Source of the DNA: Diospyros lotus
Lineage: Eukaryota; Streptophyta; Magnoliopsida; Ericales; Ebenaceae
Length of the DNA stretch: 64,000 nucleotides
Assembly (NCBI RefSeq): GCF_014633365.1
Contig: NC_068349.1
Coordinates: 38,746,243 to 38,810,242, forward strand
Direction: 5' to 3'
The notes beneath the pieces were generated by a model. That model had not been told where the DNA came from. It saw nothing but the letters and a program-made list of their open reading frames with translations, and searched no databases. This document shows, one piece after another, positions 59,631 through 64,000 of this stretch. The translations under genes and the position numbers were made by a program. Each line of letters begins with the position of its first letter. Position 1 is the stretch's first letter.

Positions 59631-62600
59631 TTATCGAAAATATGACCTAAGATGTTCCGCGTTCCAAGCTCGTGGGAGAATGACTCCATCCATGTCGGCC
59701 AAGTGATATGCTTCATTGCTGAGGCATTTTTTTATAGTATAGGGGCCTTCCCAGTTTGGGCCCAATGTCCCATCGCTGGCCTTACGAGCTCCGGGGAGAA
59801 TAAGACGTAGCATGAGGTTGCCGACATTGTAGTACCGGAACCAAACCCTTCGATTATAGTATCTTACCACGCGTTGTTGGTAGGTCGCTACTCATACGAG
59901 CTAGCTCCCTTGCTTCTCAAGAAAATCAAGGTTTGCGGCCAATAGCTGGTCGTTGTTCTCTTGGTCGAAGGTGGCTCTAAGCTGATTGATCACTTCATTT
60001 TCTGTCGGGATCATCGCCTCAGACCCATATACTATAGAGAAGGGAGTTTCTCCCGTGGTGGTGCGAGCCGTGGTCCGGTAGGCCCAAAGCACGGTTTGCA
60101 GCTAGTTCACCCAGGCTCCCTTTTTGCCCTCCAACTTGGTTTTCAATATCTGCTTGATTATTTTGTTGACAACTTCGACTTTTCCGTTGGCTTGCGGATG
60201 GTCCACAACTGTGAAGCTCTTCTTGATCCCTAGCGATTCACAAAATTGGACAAACTACTCGTTGGTGAACTGGGTTCCATTGTCTGTGACTATCTATTGA
60301 GGAACTCTGAATTTGCAAATGATATTGCTCCATACAAACTTTTTTACCTTTGTAGTGGATATCTGTGCGAGCTCCTTTGCTTCTGTCCACTTGGTGAAGT
60401 AATCAACAGCCACTATAGCATGCTTGTATCTGCTGTGAGCTATTGGAAATGGCCCGATCAGGCGATACCCCATATAGCGAAGGGCTATGGGTTGCTCATC
60501 CATTGTAGATAGGTAGGGGGAGCTTGTGGTATCTTTGTGAATCTTTGGCATGTGTCACACCTCTTTACCAGATTTATAGCATCTTGCTTCATGGTAGGCC
60601 AATAAAACCCTCGACGAAATACTTTTTGGGCCAAGGATACTCCCCAGCATGATTGTCGCAGTGACCAGCATGGATTTCTATGAGGACTACTTGGAAATCA
60701 GGCTCATCGATGCATCTTAGTAATGAGGCTGAAACCCCCATTTTGTACAGTATATCGTTGTGGATATAGTACATGGCTGCCCAAGCTCGTGTATGCCATG
60801 CTTCTAACTTGTCACCTGGTAACTTTTCTTCTTGTAGATATTTAACGATGGGTATCATCCATGAACCCGGCCTCAGCTCGATTGCTAACGTCTCATTTTG
60901 TCCTTTCGTGCTTAGTGTAGCTAGGAACTCCACGGGAATGACTCCTAAGGAGTTTGCATCTCCTACTGACGCCAAGCGAGTGAGGGCATCGGCTTGAGAG
61001 TTCTGGTTCCTTGGCACTTGATTCAACTTGCACTTCTCGAAGAGACGAATTAGTTCCTGAACTTTCTGGAGGTAGGCTACCATATTTGGGCCTTTTGCTT
61101 GATATTCCCCTTGTATTTAACAAACTATGAGCTGGGAGTCATTAAAAACTGCTAATCGTTCTGCCTTGACTTCTCTTGCCAAACGTAGACCTACCAACAA
61201 CACTTCATACTCGGCCTCATTATTGTTTGCTTTGAACCCAAATCTCAACGCATAAGGGATCTTGTGTCCCTTTGGGCTTATCGAGAGCACACAAGCTTCA
61301 GATCCATGCTCGCTGGAAGAACCATCCACAAATAATTACAGACTGGAAATACTAAAGAGGCGGGCTCCTTTACTGGGCCCGCGAATTCTGCGATGAAATC
61401 TGCCAACACTTGCCCTTTGACGACTAACCTTGGTTTGTTCTCTATGTTGAATTGGGCGAGCTCAATGGCTCACTTGAGTAAACGGTCGGATGTATCGGGC
61501 TTCTGTAAAATCTGTTTTAGAGGGTGCTTGGTCAATACGCCAATCTGATGAGCTTGGAAATGGGGGCGTAGCTTCCTTGACATGACCACTAAGGAATACA
61601 TGAGCTTTTCCATAGGGGTGTACCTTGTTTCAGCATCAAGTAGTTTGTGGCTCACATAATACACAGGGTACTGCACTCGGTCTTCTTCTCGCACTAGTGC
61701 TGCGCTAATAGCATACTTAGAGACTCCTAGGTAGATGATTAACTACTCTCATTCCTTTGCTTTTGACATGAGGGGAGTCTGTCCCATATAATCCTTCAAT
61801 TGCTGGAAAGCATTTTTGCATTCCTCCATCCACAGGAAGTTTTTTGCCTACTTTGGAGACAAACCTGCTGAGGGCAGCGATCTGGCCATTAAGGCTTTGC
61901 ACTTCCTTCATCTTGGTAGGTGATTGCATGTCAAGCAAAGCTCGAATTTTCTTGGGGTTGGCCTCGATCCTTCTATCATTCACCGTGAATCCCAAAAATT
62001 TTTCAGAAGCCACACTGAATGAGCATTTGAGCAGATTCAATTTCATTTAGTACTTTCTCAGAACTTGGAATACCTCCTCTAGGTCGCTGATGTTGTTGGT
62101 AACCTGCCTGGATTTTACCAACATATCATCTACGTATACCTCCATGGTTTTTTTAATCAGATCTTCGAACATCATATTAACCAGCCGCTGGTATGTTGCT
62201 CATGCATTCTTTAGTCCAAAGGGCATTACCTTGTAGCAGTATAGCCCCCAATTCCTGACAAATGATGTATGCTCCTCCTCATCGGGGTTTATAGAATCTG
62301 GTTGTACCGCGAATAGGCATCCATGAAACTGAGAAGTTGGTGGCTAGCTGTTGCATCCACGAGCTGGTGAATTCTGGGTAAATGGAAACTATCTTTCGGG
62401 CAGGCTTTGTTCAAATCTATGAAGTCGATGTAGGTCCTCCACTTTCCATTCTTTTTCTTCACTAAGACTGGGTTCGCTACCCAGGTCGGGTAATGGGCCT
62501 CCCTGATAAATTTGTTGGCAAAGATTTTGTCTACCTCTTCTTTTAAGGTCGCGTAACGCTCAACCATCATGGATCTCCTCTTTTGGCGAACTAGCTTATG

Positions 62601-64000
62601 GTTGGGATCGATATTGAGTCGATGTAGCATTACATTTGGGTCTATTCCTATCATATCTTCATGGTTCCATGCGAATACATCTAAATTTGCTTCAAGAAAA
62701 TCATTCAGTTGGGTCTTTACCTCGAGGGAGAGGACTTTGCCCAGCTTGAGGCACCTTTCAGCATCAATGTCACTGACTACAATATCCTCTAGTTCATTTG
62801 TTGGGCTGGAAGCTCGGTCGCAATCCACCTCGCGCGGGTCCAGATTGTGACTGACTCCTTTGCTACTGATGACTCACGCTTCCCCTCTAAAGACCATATT
62901 GATCTTTTTTCCTTTGAGCCTTATTTTCAGTTCTTCCTTATAGTAACGTCTTGTCGAATACTGTTTGCCTCTTACGTACCAGGTCCCATTTGGAGTCGGG
63001 AACTTGATTGCCAGGGCTTTGGTTGAGATAACTAGATTCAGGTTGTTCATGGAAGGCCTTCCCATGACGACGTTGTACGTAGAGGGGCTATCGATGACAA
63101 GGAAATTTGCCATTGCTGCGCCTGAAGATCTGATTCCCCAACTGTGAGTGGGAGTCTTATGCATCATTTCAGAATTACTGCTTCGCCGATGAAACCGTAC
63201 AGCAGTTCTGGGGATGCTATTAGTTGATCTGACCCCAGTCCCCTCTGGTCAAAGCATCCCATATACATGACGTGCATCGAATTGCCTGTATCCACCATAA
63301 TCCTTCGTACTTCTATGTTGCCAATTCGAGCTCGAATCACAAGGGTATCATTGTGCGGCTAGTGCACGTCTCTAGAATCATCCTTGGTGAAGGCAATATC
63401 ATCTAAAGCCACTCTGACGCTCTTGGATGGTCCTTCTTGGCTACTATTCCCAACGAGTAAAAGGTGACCGACTTCCCGAACATACCGTTCGTGGGATTTA
63501 TTAGAAGTCCCCGTAATATAAGGCCCTCCATGAATAGTAAAGATGGTTCTTACTGCAGGTGTTTGGTCCGATTCAGGAGCTTGACGAGGACTTGGTTGGG
63601 CTGGTTGCTGGGATTGCTGATCTCTTGGGCGCACCACATAATCACGCAGGCGACCCCTTCTGGTTAACTCTTCAATCACGTCCTTTAACGCCCAACATTC
63701 AGAGATGATGTGTCCTGCTTCATTATGATAAGCGCAAAACTTGTTTTTGTTTCTGTATTTGTCGGCCTCTCAAAGTCTTCCTTGTTTCGTTTAGTGGCAA
63801 AGATCCTATCCCGAGAGTCAAACAGGACATTATAACTTTCATACTGACCTCGACGTGGAGGTCGCTCCACTCCTTGCTCATACCTTGCCTTTTTAGCAGT
63901 TTGATCATTGGTACTCCGCCATTGGTTTTCTTTTTGGGTGTCGACATTACCTCTCTTCTTGTCTTGGCTGGCGCCTTCTACCATTTTCTTCTGATCATTT
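59631..64000 (-). pseudogene. Element D pol (protease, RT, two RNases H, integrase), inactivated, 5' part outside window
   Basis: Minus strand, from the right edge: gag end and Cys/His zinc-knuckle region (to about 63690), protease (about 63340-62874), RT (about 62830-61900; catalytic YVDD at 62122-62136), RNase H (61694-61470), archaeal-type RNase H (61329-60900), integrase zinc finger and core (about 60720-60110) and C-terminus, with TAA at 59631-59633. Frameshifts and stops separate nearly every domain (for example near 62290, 61720, 61100, 60590 and 59890). Protein similarity to the B/C/E pol is obvious only in catalytic motifs; it is closer to element A. Confidence 0.85.

Larger units (their letters stand above)
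53075..64000 (-). mobile_element. Element D: Tat-lineage retrotransposon of another family, 3' part, runs off right edge
   Basis: On the minus strand: gag end (64000 to about 63745), pol to 59631, diverged tandem repeats, antisense gene on the plus strand (54656-58314), polypurine tract, 3' LTR (53075-53851). A solo LTR (55124-56529) is nested in the antisense gene. The layout copies that of B, C and E, but the sequence is only distantly related. The pol is close to element A's but the LTRs look different. Confidence 0.88.

Overview
This is nuclear DNA from a flowering plant, most likely a eudicot. It contains intron-bearing genes for a plastid protein and for tail-anchored cytochrome b5, AT-rich spacers with long microsatellites, and a dense nest of Ty3/gypsy LTR retrotransposons. 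The retroelements carry the marks of the Tat lineage: a large gag-pol, a second (archaeal-type) RNase H after the first, and an extra gene on the opposite strand between pol and the 3' LTR. I cannot name the species.

Layout. 1-3540 is the 5' part of a minus-strand Tat element (A), which sits in an older LTR (3541-4072). 5204-7204 is a four-exon DUF4079-type plastid protein gene, and 8976-10247 a single-exon proline-rich protein gene. 10949-29357 is a complete minus-strand element (C, 5-bp duplication GTTCC) with a second element of the same family (B, plus strand, 11838-20197) inserted in it. 31403-34438 is cytochrome b5. 35447-36387 is a foldback element and 36570-38200 a hAT-type element with a perfect 8-bp duplication. 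39323-39957 holds two 3' exons of a minus-strand gene whose upstream side carries a solo LTR (40040-41529, duplication ATGAC) and then a third, complete element (E, plus strand, 41861-51775, duplication GGAGC). 52161-53059 is degenerate telomere-like sequence split by a small hAT-like element. 53075-64000 is a minus-strand Tat element of another family (D) that runs off the right edge.

The most interesting content is the antisense gene of B, C, E and D. It is encoded opposite to gag-pol, has two short introns at matching positions (75 and 76-77 nt in the B/C/E family), its own poly(A) signal and, in D, a TATA box and a 5'UTR intron. The protein has an N-terminal domain like Pfam Transposase_28 ('putative gypsy type transposon'), a basic middle part and a C-terminal coiled coil. 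Its 3' end converges on the 3' end of pol, and the gap between them holds tandem repeats: a 48-bp unit in C and E, and an unrelated unit of about 195 bp in D. B, C and E use a primer site matching tRNA-Lys; A uses one matching tRNA-Asn.

All gag-pol copies are broken by stops and frameshifts. By-eye LTR comparison gives roughly 25 (E), 31 (B) and 33 (C) substitutions per 530-540 bp. That is consistent with B being younger than its host C, and with the only active-looking genes here being the three host genes.
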